Source of the DNA: Sisyra terminalis
Taxonomy: Eukaryota; Arthropoda; Insecta; Neuroptera; Sisyridae
Direction: 5' to 3'
Assembly (NCBI GenBank): GCA_958496175.1
Contig: OY292274.1
Location: forward strand, 9,238,001-9,302,000
DNA: 64,000 nt
The position numbers and the translations under genes were made by a program. This document shows, in pieces, positions 13,143 to 25,033 of this stretch (the first letter of the stretch is position 1; each line of letters starts with the position of its first letter). The notes under the pieces were generated by a model. That model was not told where the DNA came from. It did not search any database and was given only the letters and a program-made list of their open reading frames with translations.

Positions 13143-14158
13143 TGTCATGATGAGTAAATAATGAACCCTATACCGATTAGCCAACACAATTTTAAGTGTG
13201 AATTTTCTGAATTTTTTTTTGCCAATCGATGAGAAATCAGAGGTATGTGAAAGAAACCGTTTCGTTTGTGACAAATTAGTTTAGCGGTAATAAATTAATT
13301 AGGAAAAATTAATTAATTAATTAATCATTGATAAGGTAAAATGTTATGAAAATATGGTTCAAACCAACATACAATAACAAAAACGCGGGAAAATTTAGGA
13401 AACAGTTGGTTAAACGTAAAATAAAAAAAAATAACAGAATACTAAACATAATTCCCCCCCCTTCGAAAAAAAAGGCAATTATTAAACAAATTTTTTTCCT
13501 CAAATTATATTTTCCCAAAATTTTCCAAAATAACAAAATTCGAAACATAATTAAGCAGGCTTTTTTCTCAAATTTTTTCATCGTTTGTGATAATCAACCT
13601 TTCAAACAAATTTTTTTTAAAATAAATATATATATATATATATACGATGTAGAACATTAAGTGTTTTTTGAAATTCGGAAAATATTTTCCACACTTTCTG
13701 ATCCAGCCAACTTTTCCAAACTAGTAAAAATCAATACAATATCAGACTTATCACACATATATTTTCATCGTTTGTGAAAATTAACTTTTCACACCAAAAA
13801 TTTTTAGAAATATATATACGAAGTAGAATATTAAGTGTTTTTTTGAAATTCGGAAAATATTTTTCTTTAACTTTGTTTTTAGTTTTAGTTTTCACCAACC
13901 AATTCCTAAATTTTCCCTCATTTTTGTTATTGTATGCTGCTTTAATTAAACCTAACCTTTTTAACATTTTACTATATCAATGACTAGTTAATTAATTTAT
14001 CTTTTTTATTTAAATACCGCTAAACTATTTTGTCACAAACGAAATGGTTTCTTTCACAAACCTCTACGAATGATTTTCCATCAATTGTCAAAAAAAAATT
14101 CGGAAAATTTACACTTGAAAATTTTGTTGGCTAATCGGTTTAGGGTAAATCATGATGT
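13143..14158. repeat. Large imperfect palindrome inside the hAT element
   Basis: Arms of about 290 bp (13143-13430 and 13868-14158) align through most of their length: CCGATTAGCCAACA, GTGAAAGAAACC, TTTCGTTTGTGACAAA, TTTAGCGGTA, GCATACAATAACAAAAA. Open frames on both strands here (13321-13660 and 13731-13983) are by-products of the arms and have no protein motif. Confidence 0.75.
13577..13875 (+). repeat. Direct duplication in the palindrome centre
   Basis: Roughly 110 bp at 13577-13690 (TCGTTTGTGA ... AAGTGTTTTTTGAAATTCGG) recur at 13765-13875 in the same orientation. The first copy includes a short TA microsatellite (13626-13644). Confidence 0.6.
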
Positions 14159-14270
14159 TGATATTTTTAACCACAAATATCCATAGATAGACTCATTTTG
14201 TAGACTTTATTAAAGAAATACAATATAATCGTCAGGATTAAATAATACAGACAATAGATAATACATTATA

Positions 14271-14443
14271 TTTTTTTTTTATTGTTATTTACCGTTGCCT
14301 TATAACTGCTAAGGTCTTTTAGCGACTCTAAGTTAATTAAATCCGCTATCGAGAAATATTGAAAACTTGCATGATACTAGAATCGAACTCACTACCTACT
14401 AGTTTTGGAGCGGTCACCTAGACCACTCGGCTACCAGTAGGCT
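14271..14443 (-). mobile_element. tRNA-derived SINE
   Basis: On the minus strand a perfect A box TAGCCGAGTGG (14423-14433) and a good B box GAGTTCGATTCT (14379-14390) sit 33 nt apart, as in class II (Ser/Leu-like) tRNAs. A body of about 100 bp follows, ending in AATAACAAT plus a ten-A run (14271-14280). The A run and the motif ATTATA on both sides suggest retroposition with a short target duplication. The acceptor stem cannot pair, so this is not a working tRNA gene. Confidence 0.65.
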
Positions 14444-15016
14444 ATTATAAAAATTTATTAAAATTAAATAATAACAACGTACGTAGATTACTGATCGTTA
14501 TATCGGTTATTGAGATCAATCAAATTCAAACTTGTAATTGCAGCTATAATGAATAAGAAACGATGCTACTTCGGGAAATTTCGTAATTTGTCGTATTGTA
14601 AAAAGACAGTGTCTTTCTATGAGGTTGTGTGCGTGCGTATGTGTAGAATTGTATATTTGTATTATTGTTTTTATACGAACACACACACTGACACATATAT
14701 AGCTATTAGTGCACACATATAAATATTTAGGCACGAATAGTTTGTGTCTTTCCCGCTGCTGGACTCAGTAGCGCTAGTGTATCGCAATGCAAATATTACC
14801 AGTCGCTTACTTGAAATTGAACGAATGAACGAGCTGGCATATTCTGTATACCGTATAGATGATATCCGTTAAGATTTTTTTTGTTTATTGATATTTGGTA
14901 GTAGTCGTAAATAAAATAAAATTAGATAGCAGAACAATATTGTAAATATTTATCTGAATTATGTAGGGTAGGCAGTGTCTTTTTGTCTTTATGTAATGCA
15001 CGCCACTGCTACTTTG

Positions 15017-17379
15017 CAACTTGTAATGGAAACTTTTTATTGTTGTCTACGATTGTAAAGAAGCTGTAACTTTCTCTATTAGTATTTCGAAGAGTATTGA
15101 GAACAAATTTTTCAACTGCAAAATCCATTTTGCCTTTTTTTTACCAACAAAAAATAAAAATTCATCACTTACAGTCGCACAATTTTTCTATGTATTAGTA
15201 ACAATGGGGGTTTAATAGCGTAGTGAAACAAAAGAGATGAAAAACGCTTAAAAACTCTATTAAATTATGTGACGTAATTAATGAATAACCTCTTACTATA
15301 TCCTTAATCCTGTGACAATTTCAACTCATAACATAATAAAAATACAAATCATAATGCTAAAAGATTATAACAATATATGAAAATTTATTTTTTAATTCTT
15401 TATTGTTTAATGACAGGTGATATATGATTCAATAGTTGCTTCTTGCATTTAAAATTCAAGTCCTTTGTTAAAAAAATTAAATTCTTACAACTTTTTGCTT
15501 TTAAATCAATACACATTATAAGTATAAACATAAAAACTATATTTTTCCGGTTGTATTTTACGAGTATTTGATTTTTCTTGCATAGAAATATTAAAACTAT
15601 TATTAGAATATCTGTATGCAACCTTTTTTCATTAGCTATATTATTATTCGATAATAATAATGCAAAACTCATAAAATTTTATGATAACTACCTCAAGAAT
15701 ATTATATAATCATTTTCAATTCAATTTATGCGTTTAATAACTTAATTATAAAAGTCTTGAGACGCTTCAATATATGTGTCAGATTAAAAGAGAAGTGCCG
15801 GCTAAAGATGGAAAAGTTTATTAGAAATTCAGAAAAACTAATATTTAAATATTTAACATTAAGGTTATTTACTTTAGCGGTAAATATGCTCTTATGTTGG
15901 TGAAACCAATTTTCTCCTCATAATCTTCATTTACAAATGAGCTGAAAAAAATGTTTAAAAGAAAAATGTAATCTTAAATTTATTAGTCGTAAACATATTT
16001 AATATCTACGTTAGAGAGAGATACTACTGCCATAATATACATCGTCATTTTTTAGACTTAATATGATATTTTTGGCTTAGGGCTGAATATAAGATATATC
16101 AAATCTCCATTTAAATATACGAGCACAATATACACACATTTTTTTAGTACTTTCGCATCTTATTCTTTATAAAAATCAGTTGACATCCTTGTTTTTACAA
16201 TATCTGGAGATTGAAACGATAATCCAAACTAACAAAAAAAAAATGCCTTCAACATTTATTCGTTCAAATTTAAGTTTCGAAGAAAATTATTATAATTTTT
16301 TGTGACGGTTTTTTTAGGGGGGTGGGGTAAATTTTTAGTTTAGACAAAGTAAAGGGCTTGAAAATTATGTCTCTCATTTTTCAAATAATTAAATAAAGCT
16401 TGATATTTGTATTTACTTTGCAAGCTCAATCTTTCATGACTTTTACGTGAAACATATTAAATTGTAAAGAAAAAGAATTTAATTTAAAAAAAAAATCGTG
16501 TCTTTGATTAAAAAAGAAAAAAATAAATACAATAGTGGGACACTGGAAATTTGTACGGACTTTGTTTATTAAAATAAAATGAACTATACAGAAATTTGAA
16601 TTAATGGTGACTTCTTTTATTTGCGGAAATTGGGGCAAAAAAACGAATATTTTACTAAACATTCAGATGATTTTATCGAATTTCAATAGTGTTACGATAG
16701 GAATTGATTTTTAAGAAGTACTAACAAGGTAAAATACTCCATTTCTAATTTTTTTCTTTTCGTTCACATTAGTTATGGCATATTTATATACTTTGTATAA
16801 ATAGATTTTTTTTTAACTTGATTTAACCAACGTTAATATAATATTCTGAATCTAAAGAATGATTATTATTGTTCCATCACTTCATATTAGAAAACTAAAG
16901 GTTGGAAAAATATAAAGAATTAAATAAGTTGTCACTGAAGAAATGACGAAGACATTTATCAAGAATTGAATTTCGAGTGCACTGTCATAAATTTCCATCA
17001 TAGTAGTTGTCTTTTACATTTCAAGTATTCAGAAGATATGAATGTCATTCCATTAGTGGATATTATTTTCAAGCTGTGCCAAATGAGAGAATATAACATG
17101 ACTGAGTCCCTAAATTGACAGTACTTACCACGATTGAATCTCGTTTCATGTCAATTTGCTTAATTAAAATATTAATTTAATTTGGTATTTTCTAAAAATC
17201 TAATCCAATTATTCGTATAACGACTAGCACTGACAGAAAAAGTATAATAAAATATTTATGACAACGAAATTTTGCAAGATCGATAATTTCTATGATTATA
17301 TTTAATGCATCAAAAAAAAAGTCTAAGTTACAAAAAAAGTATTGTGATTTATCCTGAAATGTTAAAAATTATAAAATAT
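15017..17379. other. No gene or recognised repeat
   Basis: AT-rich. Minus-strand frames of 78-90 codons (15400-15672, 16426-16662) are low-complexity and lack motifs. No tRNA-like block or inverted repeat stood out. Confidence 0.45.
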
Positions 17380-17999
17380 TAGCTGATCCTCACGACTTCG
17401 TCGGCGTAACGTGGGTGTAGATTATATTTCCTTGTTAGTTTTGCTATTGGTAGTGGTATATGAAATTTTTTATTTTCCTTATTTCTTTTACGAAAAATAT
17501 AATCATACTTAAAAACACTATTTTGTCAACTTTAAAGAGACACTTTTTATATACTGTTGCTTACAATAAATTATTTGTATGTAATGATCCATTTATTATC
17601 AAAAAATATTTATAAATATCTAAAAAGAGTTTGGTCTTTTACGAATATCTACGGTAGGTACACCTACCGTGAACCAAATAATCAATTATCATCTATACAT
17701 CAAAAATATATCATCAAGTTCAATAAAGTCGGTCTTATGACTTAAACAGTAAAAAGTTATCAAAACACTCGCGTCAAAATTACAGAAGTAAAGATTTATA
17801 AAATTAGTAGGAATTTCATTGTCTCGACTTCCGAATGAACCTATTTCACAAAACTATTACACTACTGCAATGTACAAAACTACTGCGAAATTAAAATTTG
17901 TTCAATTGCACGAAACCCAATTCCTCCATAATCAAGTATAACCATTGTGTATCTATGCTCTTTTTATTAAAATATCTAAATTTCAACTATATAATTAAA
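17380..17999 (+). mobile_element. H1 outer copy, left part (split by a nested H1)
   Basis: Head TAGCTGATCC then the ACTTCGTC core, palindrome at 17651-17670, and body up to TATAATTAAA at 17999. There a second full H1 copy begins. The expected continuation (TTTTCTTTTAGTTCGCC) resumes at about 20469 after the inner copy. Confidence 0.75.
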
Positions 18000-18754
18000 C
18001 TAGCTGATCCTCGCGACTTCGTCTGCGTAACGTAGGTGTAGATTATATTTTCTTTTTTAAATTTGCTATTTGTAGTGGTATATGAAAATTATTATTTTTC
18101 TTATTTCTTTTGCGAAAACCATAATCATACTTAAAAACACTATTTTGTCAACTTTAAAAATACACATTTAATAAACTGTTACTTAGAATAAAATAGTTGT
18201 ATATAATGATCAATTAATTTTCAAAACATAAATATAAATATCTAAAAAGTATCTAAAAAAACGGTAGGTATACCTACCGTGAATCAATTAATCCGTAAAT
18301 CAATCAGCATCTATTCATAAATAAAAACTATCGTTAAGTTTCATAAAGTCAGTCATAATTATAACTTAAAACAGTCAAAAGTTATCAAAACACTCGCCTA
18401 GATATTTAGAATGGTAGTAAAAATCACACTTCATTGTCTCGACTCTTGAATGAACCCTTTTCTCGAAACTATTTCACAATTTACTAAACTACCACGAAAT
18501 TAAAATTTGTTCAATTGCACAAAACTCAGTTCCTCCGTAATCAAGTATAACCATTGTGCATCTATGCACTTATTATTAAAATATCTGAATTTCAACTATA
18601 TAATTAAACCATTTTCTTTTAGTTCACCGAATTGCTCGCTACTAATATATTCGCTCACTAATGTATTTATTTGTGAAAACGTATTTCGGATTTTTAGGTT
18701 TACAATATGTGAAAGCTAAAAAACTTAATGCTCACTTATGAACTTAACCTTTTT

Positions 18755-18761
<7 letters not shown>

Positions 18762-18836
<75 letters not shown>
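18762..18836. repeat. (TA)n microsatellite in H1
   Basis: About 75 bp of nearly pure TA, replacing a short TATATCT stretch seen in other H1 copies. Confidence 0.95.
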
Positions 18837-18839
<3 letters not shown>

Positions 18840-19916
18840 TCAACATTGTTTTATTTTAAGCGATAAAACGTTGCGCCTATTACGAACATATTTTGATAAT
18901 TAAATTTGAAATTTCGATTGTTTGATAGACGTTATGCCGTACTAACTTTGCCACCATTTCACTTTTTTAAGGGAGAAATTATCAAAAACCCTTTCTTATT
19001 ATATATCTGCATCGTATAAGAAAAACATTTTCCAAATTTCATCGACAAAAATATCTTTTATTTGGAAAATACAATGTAAAACGAAAAAACTTATGACCTT
19101 TATTTTGATCATCATTACTAAAAAGCAATTCGATTTCGTACATTTAGACGTTGTACATACAAAATTATTGGAAACAGGTAGAAAACGTGGAAGGAAATAA
19201 GAATATTTTATATATTTTCAAGAACAATAATCGATTTTCAAATTTTTCTGAATACCGAAGAAAAGTTAGTTTGGAAGATTTTATATTTTGATTGATAATG
19301 ACATATATAACAAAAAATTGCTCCCTTAATGTTTTTCAGCAAAATAAATAACTGCCCTAGGTCACAATCAATGGTTCATAAAAATTAGATTTTAAAAAGT
19401 TTGATTGTAGAAAAACAAACAAAAATTAAAAATCGGTTTGTTAGTATAAGTACTACATATACTTTCATAATAATTTAGTGAAATAACGTTATTTAAATCG
19501 TTGTTACTAAAATGATATAACAAAAACAGAAACTTATAATTAATAATTTATTTATTAATTGCAGTTATTAAATTCAAAATTTCGATTGTTGATTAACTTA
19601 ACATTTTTTCATACAAACTTAGTCACCTATTTTACTCTTTTAGGGTAGGAATTTTCAAAAAAAAAAATGTTATCAGTTGTCTACTTCTTAAAAGGAATAC
19701 ATCGAATATTAAAATTTCATCAGTCAGAGGGGATATATAAATACAGGATTTTATGTATGCACGGTTTTAAAAACGTATTTAATTTAAGTTTAATTACTAT
19801 TATTATTATTACTACTACTACTATTATTTTTTTTGTGTATATTTCAATATTGAGTAACTCTAAAGGTCTATTTACAACAATTTTGTAAAAAATAAAAAAA
19901 AATAAAAAGTCTGCCG

Positions 19917-19985
19917 TAAGATCCGAACCCACGTCTTTATAATTAGAAGGATCAGAATGTCAGAAACTTAAGCCATTACGCTATT
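19917..19985 (-). other. tRNA-like block in H1
   Basis: On the minus strand an A box TAGCGTAATGG (fits TRGYNNANNGG exactly, 19973-19983) and a B box GGGTTCGGATCT (19919-19930). A T-rich run follows the B box on that strand, as at a Pol III terminator. The block is antisense to the H1 head-to-tail direction. Confidence 0.6.
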
Positions 19986-20305
19986 AACATCAACTAAGTT
20001 TATATATATAAAAAGGTTTATATTTCAAAGAGGCAATGTTTTAAAATTTAAATTGAGAATACTGTGCTTTTTATCAGTTTAACTAAAAATATTTTTACAG
20101 ATTATTTTCAAACTTTAAATAACCTTTCCAGTGATATATAACTCACCGGTCTAGTGTTAAAATTTATGTTTTCATCCCTTGGGAATACCTTCCCTTATTA
20201 TTTTTTTGGAATGATAAGTAGCCTATAGTCTATGGGAAAGTGTGTTGTATTTTAATACCAAATTTCATTAAATTCGGTTGTTCCGTTCTTTAGTTAAATC
20301 GGGAC

Positions 20306-20307
20306 AC

Positions 20308-20340
<33 letters not shown>

Positions 20341-20341
20341 A
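20306..20341 (+). repeat. (GACA)n microsatellite of the H1 tail
   Basis: Seven or more GACA units after AAATCGGGACACA. Shorter runs occupy the same place in other copies (11659, 21051, 33456, 48768). It is one of two microsatellites, with (TA)n, that give H1 its mini-me/DINE-1-like look. Confidence 0.9.
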
Positions 20342-20461
20342 AAAAATTTTAAAAATGTTAAATTCGGAATAAGGGCCTCTTGAAACAAATATTTACCCTA
20401 AAATTGGGTTCAAAATCGAAATGTACAGACAGACGCAAGAATTTTATATATTAGTATAGAT

Positions 20462-21187
20462 ATAGATTATTTTCTTTTAGTTCGCCAAATTTCTCAGTAA
20501 TATATAGTAAAATATATGGTAAAAAATTGCTGCCTTAATGCTTTTTAGCAATATATATAATTGCTCCAGGTCACAAATCGCAATCATTGGTTCATAAAAA
20601 TTTGATTTAAAATTAAAATGTTTGTTGAAAAAAAAAAAAAAAACAAAAATTAAAAACCGTCACATTGGTATTTGGTATAAGTACCTATTTCATAAAATTT
20701 TAAACTAATTAAGTGAAATGACCTTATTTAAAATGCTGTTATTAAAATGATATAACAAAAATGAAAACAGAGACTTATTATAAATTAATTAAATATTTAT
20801 TTCTTATTTGCACTTAATAAATTCGAAATTTCGATTGTTGATTTACTCTACATTTTCTCATAGAAACTTCAAAGCTTTTAGACTTTTGATTGAATTTACT
20901 GTGCTTTCTGTGCTCAGTTCAACTAAAAATATTTTTACAGATTATTATTTTTAAGGAATGATAAGTAGCCTTACATGCGTGTGAACTTGTGTTGTATCTT
21001 AATATTAAATTTCATTTAATTTGTTTGTTCCGTTCTTTAGTTAAATCGGGACATACAGACAGACAGACAAAAATTTTAAAAATATTAAATTTGGAATAAG
21101 TGACTCTTAAAAAAAATATTTACCCTAAAATTGGGTTCAAAATCGAAATGTACAGACAAACGTAAGAATTTTATATATTACTATAGG
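20462..21187 (+). mobile_element. H1 outer copy, right part
   Basis: Continues the copy cut at 17999: TTTTCTTTTAGTTCGCC at 20470, then mid-body with two deletions (near 20495 and 20875, the second removing the tRNA-like block), a short GACA run near 21051-21068 and a tail ending ATTACTATAG near 21187. Confidence 0.7.
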
Positions 21188-21982
21188 TAGTTTGACCAAT
21201 GTTGTGAAGTAATAAATAAGATTTAAGTCAATTTTTTCATTCGCACAAGCGTGAAATTTTATTTCGTCTTAGTAATAGAAAAAAAAGTACACACGCAATA
21301 CTATAACTTTCTGCCAAACAAATTTTAGTTTTCACCAAAACAAAAATAAGAATATTTTAATTTTAATTTTTATTTAATTATGTTGATTTTCTCATGTGAT
21401 ACTTTTTCATAAGTATATAATAGAATAAAAAATTATTGCTTTTCACAGAATAGAAGTTATCGGCTTTTAGTCATCATATAGCTGCTCATATTATCCATAT
21501 CTTATTTTTTAAGGCATTATTTTCAGAAAAAATATTTTTGTTCGTCTTTATTTTGAAATTATCGAATTAAGTGAACTACAACGTTAGTGATGTCATTACG
21601 GTTCAATGAATTTGTGGCCTAATTTTCCTTTTTTTGTTCACCTGCTGTTAGGATTTTATGTTTTAATATGCAGCTGATTTTATAATGGATAAAAAAACGA
21701 GGGAAATAAAATACCACTCAATAAATATTTTTGATTTTAACGTGGTTCAATGTGTATATAATTGATTATGAAATTTCACTAGTTATAGTTTTTACCAGCA
21801 GATAATAAAATAGTTTTAGAAACATAAAAGATTGCTTAATTTAATTATTAATAAGAATATTTTTTAAAAGTAAGAATGATACAAAATTATTGCATTTAAG
21901 GGTAGCAATTAAATGATTATAATAATTATATCCATTGCTTGCATTTTTTCCCTTGGTTATTTATAGTCGTTTCATCTACCAG
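21188..21982. other. No gene or recognised repeat
   Basis: AT-rich flank of the nested H1 pair; nothing recognisable. Confidence 0.45.
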
Positions 21983-22199
21983 GATCATTAGCGACTATCG
22001 TTCCTGAAGCTCGTGTACTTAAAATTTTAACATTTCACATCTCAACTCGTAAAAGGTTTATAAGTCTTTGGACACCTCGGTTACTCAGAAATCTTAAAAT
22101 CTCACCTCATTCTCGCACCTCCTATTATGGTCAAGCTGTCTTCTATTTTCTTGGGAACACAACTTATTCTTCTTTCCGCCTCGGTTCCTTTGCGTTCTT
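21983..22199 (+). other. Possible exon or coding relic, product unknown
   Basis: A 217-bp island visibly less AT-rich than its surroundings is open in one plus-strand frame for about 72 codons (stop just before it, TAA at 22201). A pyrimidine-rich stretch ends in CAG (21980-21982) and GTAAGA begins at 22200, so it has the shape of an internal exon. The peptide includes ARVLKILTFHIS and SRTSYYGQAVFYFLGNT. I do not recognise the family; the RTSYYGQAVF stretch faintly recalls the C-terminal tail of LINE ORF2 proteins. Low certainty. Confidence 0.3.
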
Positions 22200-22439
22200 G
22201 TAAGATATGGCTCACTAATTTTGAAAAAAATTGCAAACATATCATTCCTTAAAATTAATAAAGAAAGGCACTCCTTAGGGATGAAACAAAAAATGTTTAC
22301 TTTAGACAGGCGAGTTATATATCATTGGAAAGGTATTTAAAAATTAGAAAATAATCTTTAAAAATAGTTTTAATTGAATTGATAAAAAGCACAGTAAATT
22401 CACTTTAAAGTACAAAAATTACCTCTTTGAAGTATAAAC

Positions 22440-22441
<2 letters not shown>

Positions 22442-22527
<86 letters not shown>
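22442..22527. repeat. (TA)n microsatellite in H1
   Basis: About 86 bp of pure TA between the tRNA-like block and the tail side of this H1 copy. It produces a meaningless IYIYIY open frame. Confidence 0.95.
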
Positions 22528-22531
<4 letters not shown>

Positions 22532-22550
22532 CACATAATTTATGTTAATA

Positions 22551-22632
22551 TCATAATGGCTTACGTATCTGACATTCTGATCCTCCTAATTAAAAAGATG
22601 TGGGTTCGAATCTTACAGTAAACTCTTTTTTT
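22551..22632 (+). other. tRNA-like block in H1
   Basis: TCATAATGGCTTACG, then ATCTGAC, then GTGGGTTCGAATCTTAC (22600-22616). The five-base flanks GTGGG and CTTAC can pair as a T-arm around TTCGAAT (two G-U pairs). A run of eight T lies near 22625-22632, as in Pol III terminators. Confidence 0.6.
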
Positions 22633-23227
22633 TAAATTGTTGAAAAAAAATCCTTAAAGTTCCTTAATAAGGAAATATTATAAAAACGTTTTTAAATCGT
22701 TAATTTATATACCCTCTCTGACTGATGAAATTTTAATGTTCAATGTTTTCCTAATAAGAAATAGGCATCTGATAAAAATTTTTTTCTTTGAAAATTCCAA
22801 CCCTGAAAGAGTAAAACGGAAAACTAAGTTTGTATGAGAAAATGGCGTGTTACTCAACAATCGAAGTTTTGAATTTAATAAGTGTTATTAACAAATAAAT
22901 AATTAATTAAAAATAAATTAATGTTTTTGTTATAAAATTTTAATAACAGCATTTTAAATAATGCCATTTCACTTAGCAAGTATGAAAGTTTATGTTGTAG
23001 GTACCAATACCAAATACCAAAGAACCGGTTTTTAATTTTGTTTGTTTTTCAACAATCAAATTTTTAAAATCTTATTTGTATGAACCAATGATTGTTACCT
23101 AGACCAATTGTATATTCTGCTGAAAAGCATTGAGGCAGCAATTTTTTATCATATATTTCATTATTAATTAAAAAATAAAATCTTCTAAACTAACTTTTCT
23201 TCGGTATTTAGAACAATTTGAAGCACA

Positions 23228-25033
23228 AAAAAAAACAGTTTTAGCCAACTCACCTATTCGTGATCCATCGGGGGGCGGTTGGCTTATTACAAATCATGAA
23301 AAGGCGGAAGCTTTTGCCACACATTTGGAGAAGATATTTACACCAAACGATGCTATGGATTCGACCTTTGTTCCAATCTCCCAAGTACAAAACAGTAGTA
23401 TGTGTTCGCGCCTAAAATTCAAACTGCCATCACTGCTCAAAAAGGTCAATGATTTACAAATTAATAAAGCTCCAGGGTACGATTTACTGTCGAGCAAAAT
23501 TATTAAGGAACTGCCAATAGAAGGCCTACGGGCAATCCTTTTTATTTTTAACGCCATCCTGAGGCTGGGCCACTACCCAGTAGTTTGGAAGGAGGCAAAA
23601 GTAATCATGATACCAAAACCCGGAAAGAATATTACGAACATTGATTCCTATCGTCCAATTAGTCTGCTGCCTGTTCTTTCCAAGCTCTTGGAAAGACTCA
23701 TTTTAGACATGATTGATCCAATTTTAACAGAGAAAAACATAATACCGAGTCACCAGTTTGGATTTAGAGCGCAGCACAGTACTATAGAGCAAGTGCATCG
23801 CATCACCAACTATATTAGTAATGCACTGGAGAAAAAAAAATATTGTGCAGGATTGTTTTTAGATGTTTCTCAGGCATTTGATCGTGTCTGGTATCAGGGT
23901 CTGTTATATAAATTAGTAAACATTTTGCCGACCCAATTATTCAATCTTTTGAAGAGCTATCTAACGGATAGAAAGTTCTATGTTCAATGGAGGGATGAAT
24001 CGAGTTCCAAACACAAAATAGCTGCGGGAGTTCCACAGGGCAGTGTTCTTGGACCAACGCTTTATATAGTTTACACGGCGGATATTCCATTGGAGGAAAA
24101 TATATTGACGGCAACATTTGCGGATGACACTGCGATCCTGTATGCAGGTCCAAGCCCACACATTACTACAAGGGAGCTGCAAGCTCACATGAATAAAATA
24201 AATGAATGGGCAAAACGATGGAGAATCAGGCTAAACGAGACTAAAACTAAATTGGTTTTTTTACTCTGAGGAAGAACTTTTGCGGACCCATTAAAATAAA
24301 CGACCACTGTATCACAAATGATGTCTCCGTGAGATATCTAGGCTTTCATCTGGATCGACGCCTCAACTGGAAAACCCACATTAACAAGAAGGTTGCTCAG
24401 ACTACAGCACTGCATCGTAGGATCGCCTGGACGACGGGCAAAAAGTCTCCGTCAAGTCTGTCATCCTAGGTAATGCTGTACAAGGCAGTGCTCAGACCAA
24501 CATGGACATATGGGGCCCAACTCTGGAATGTGGCAAAGCCCAGCAATATTGAAATGATCAGAAGATGCCAAAATAAAATCCTTCGGTCATTTCTTGGAGC
24601 TGGTCGATATATCAGGAATGACATCATTCAGCGGAACCTAAACGTTGAGGATGTCATTCAATTCGTTAAGGACCTCACAATTCGATACGTAAAAAGGGTG
24701 TAAGAACACCCAAACAAGTTGGCCTTGGGAACACTAAATAACCCCCCCCCCACAAGAGACTAAAAAGAGAGCACATTAATGTTTTCTTGTAATTTTAAAA
24801 ATGTTAATCAATTTTTATCAAGCCGTTGTATGGTTTTAGATTTTATGTCTTGTTTATTTTTGTTTATTTTTTTTCTTGTATATAGTTAAGATTTTTGCTA
24901 CCATTGTTCCCTCATGACGATGGTCAGAGGAATGTAAATATTTTCTAATTTTGTAAAGTCAGACTTTGTAATGTAGGCTAGGGACTCTACGAGTTCAATT
25001 CCTACCAAATAAATTAAATAGTTAAAAAAAAAA
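23228..25033 (+). mobile_element. 5'-truncated Jockey-like LINE
   Basis: Plus-strand non-LTR retrotransposon starting inside ORF2 (first readable residues upstream of SPIRDPSGG) and ending in a ten-A tail at 25024-25033. The 3' UTR is 24704-25023. It differs from the LINE at 2409-5660, so two Jockey-like lineages are present. It interrupts an H1 copy; no clear target duplication is visible. Confidence 0.85.
23240..24703 (+). pseudogene. LINE reverse transcriptase, one frameshift and one stop
   Basis: Partial ORF2 with no endonuclease. A connecting region (PIRDPSGG, KAEAFATHLEKIFTPND) leads into the reverse transcriptase: INKAPGYDLL, IPKPGKN, YRPISLLPVLSKLLERL, FGFRAQHST, LFLDVSQAFDRVW, AGVPQGSVLGP (24024-24056), catalytic FADD (24117-24128), KTKLVF and YLGFHLDRRLNW, then YKAVLRPTWTYGAQLWN. 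The frame is lost in a seven-T run at 24256-24262, apparently one T short, giving a stop at 24267-24269. It is readable again in the next frame up to the TAA at 24701-24703 with one nonsense codon, TAG at 24467-24469. Dead copy, but only lightly decayed. Confidence 0.9.

Larger units (their letters stand above)
13057..15008. mobile_element. Non-autonomous hAT-type DNA transposon
   Basis: The 1952-bp element begins CAGTGGCATGCAC and ends with the reverse complement of CAGTGGCGTGCA. The subterminal motif GGGTAGGCAG appears inverted at both ends. It is flanked by a perfect 8-bp direct repeat CTACTTTG at 13049-13056 and 15009-15016. An 8-bp duplication with CAGTG termini is diagnostic of the hAT superfamily. 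No transposase frame is seen, so movement would need an enzyme in trans. It carries a large palindrome (13143-14158) and a SINE (14271-14443), either nested insertions or ancient cargo. A matching lone end is at 62798-62812. Confidence 0.85.
18000..20461 (+). mobile_element. H1 repeat, full-length nested copy
   Basis: The most complete H1 copy: head at 18000, palindrome 18261-18280, TA microsatellite 18762-18836, ATT run near 19795-19828, antisense tRNA-like block 19917-19985, second TA-rich patch near 20001, GACA microsatellite 20306-20341 and tail ending TTAGTATAGAT at 20461. The insertion is inside another H1, so both boundaries can be read against the interrupted host copy. No protein is encoded. 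No target duplication is evident, as expected for rolling-circle elements. Confidence 0.85.
22238..23222 (-). mobile_element. H1 fragment cut by a LINE
   Basis: Minus-strand H1 middle: sequence before the tail at 22238-22420, TA microsatellite 22442-22527, tRNA-like block 22551-22632, then mid-body to the TTTAGAACAATTTGAA motif at 23222. The second LINE begins here. The expected rest of H1 is not present directly after the LINE's A-tail, so the insertion came with a deletion or a later rearrangement. Confidence 0.75.

Noticed and set aside
14366..14443. Functional tRNA-Ser/Leu gene
   Set aside because: A and B boxes are good but acceptor and anticodon stems do not pair, and a SINE-like body with A-run follows.
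20306..20341. GACA array considered as a CRISPR or satellite array
   Set aside because: A simple 4-bp microsatellite at a fixed position in H1; no spacers.
22427..22621. Open frame encoding an IYIYIY run
   Set aside because: Translation of a TA microsatellite.
23941..24188. Minus-strand frames of 72-75 codons
   Set aside because: Shadows of the reverse-transcriptase frame of the second LINE.
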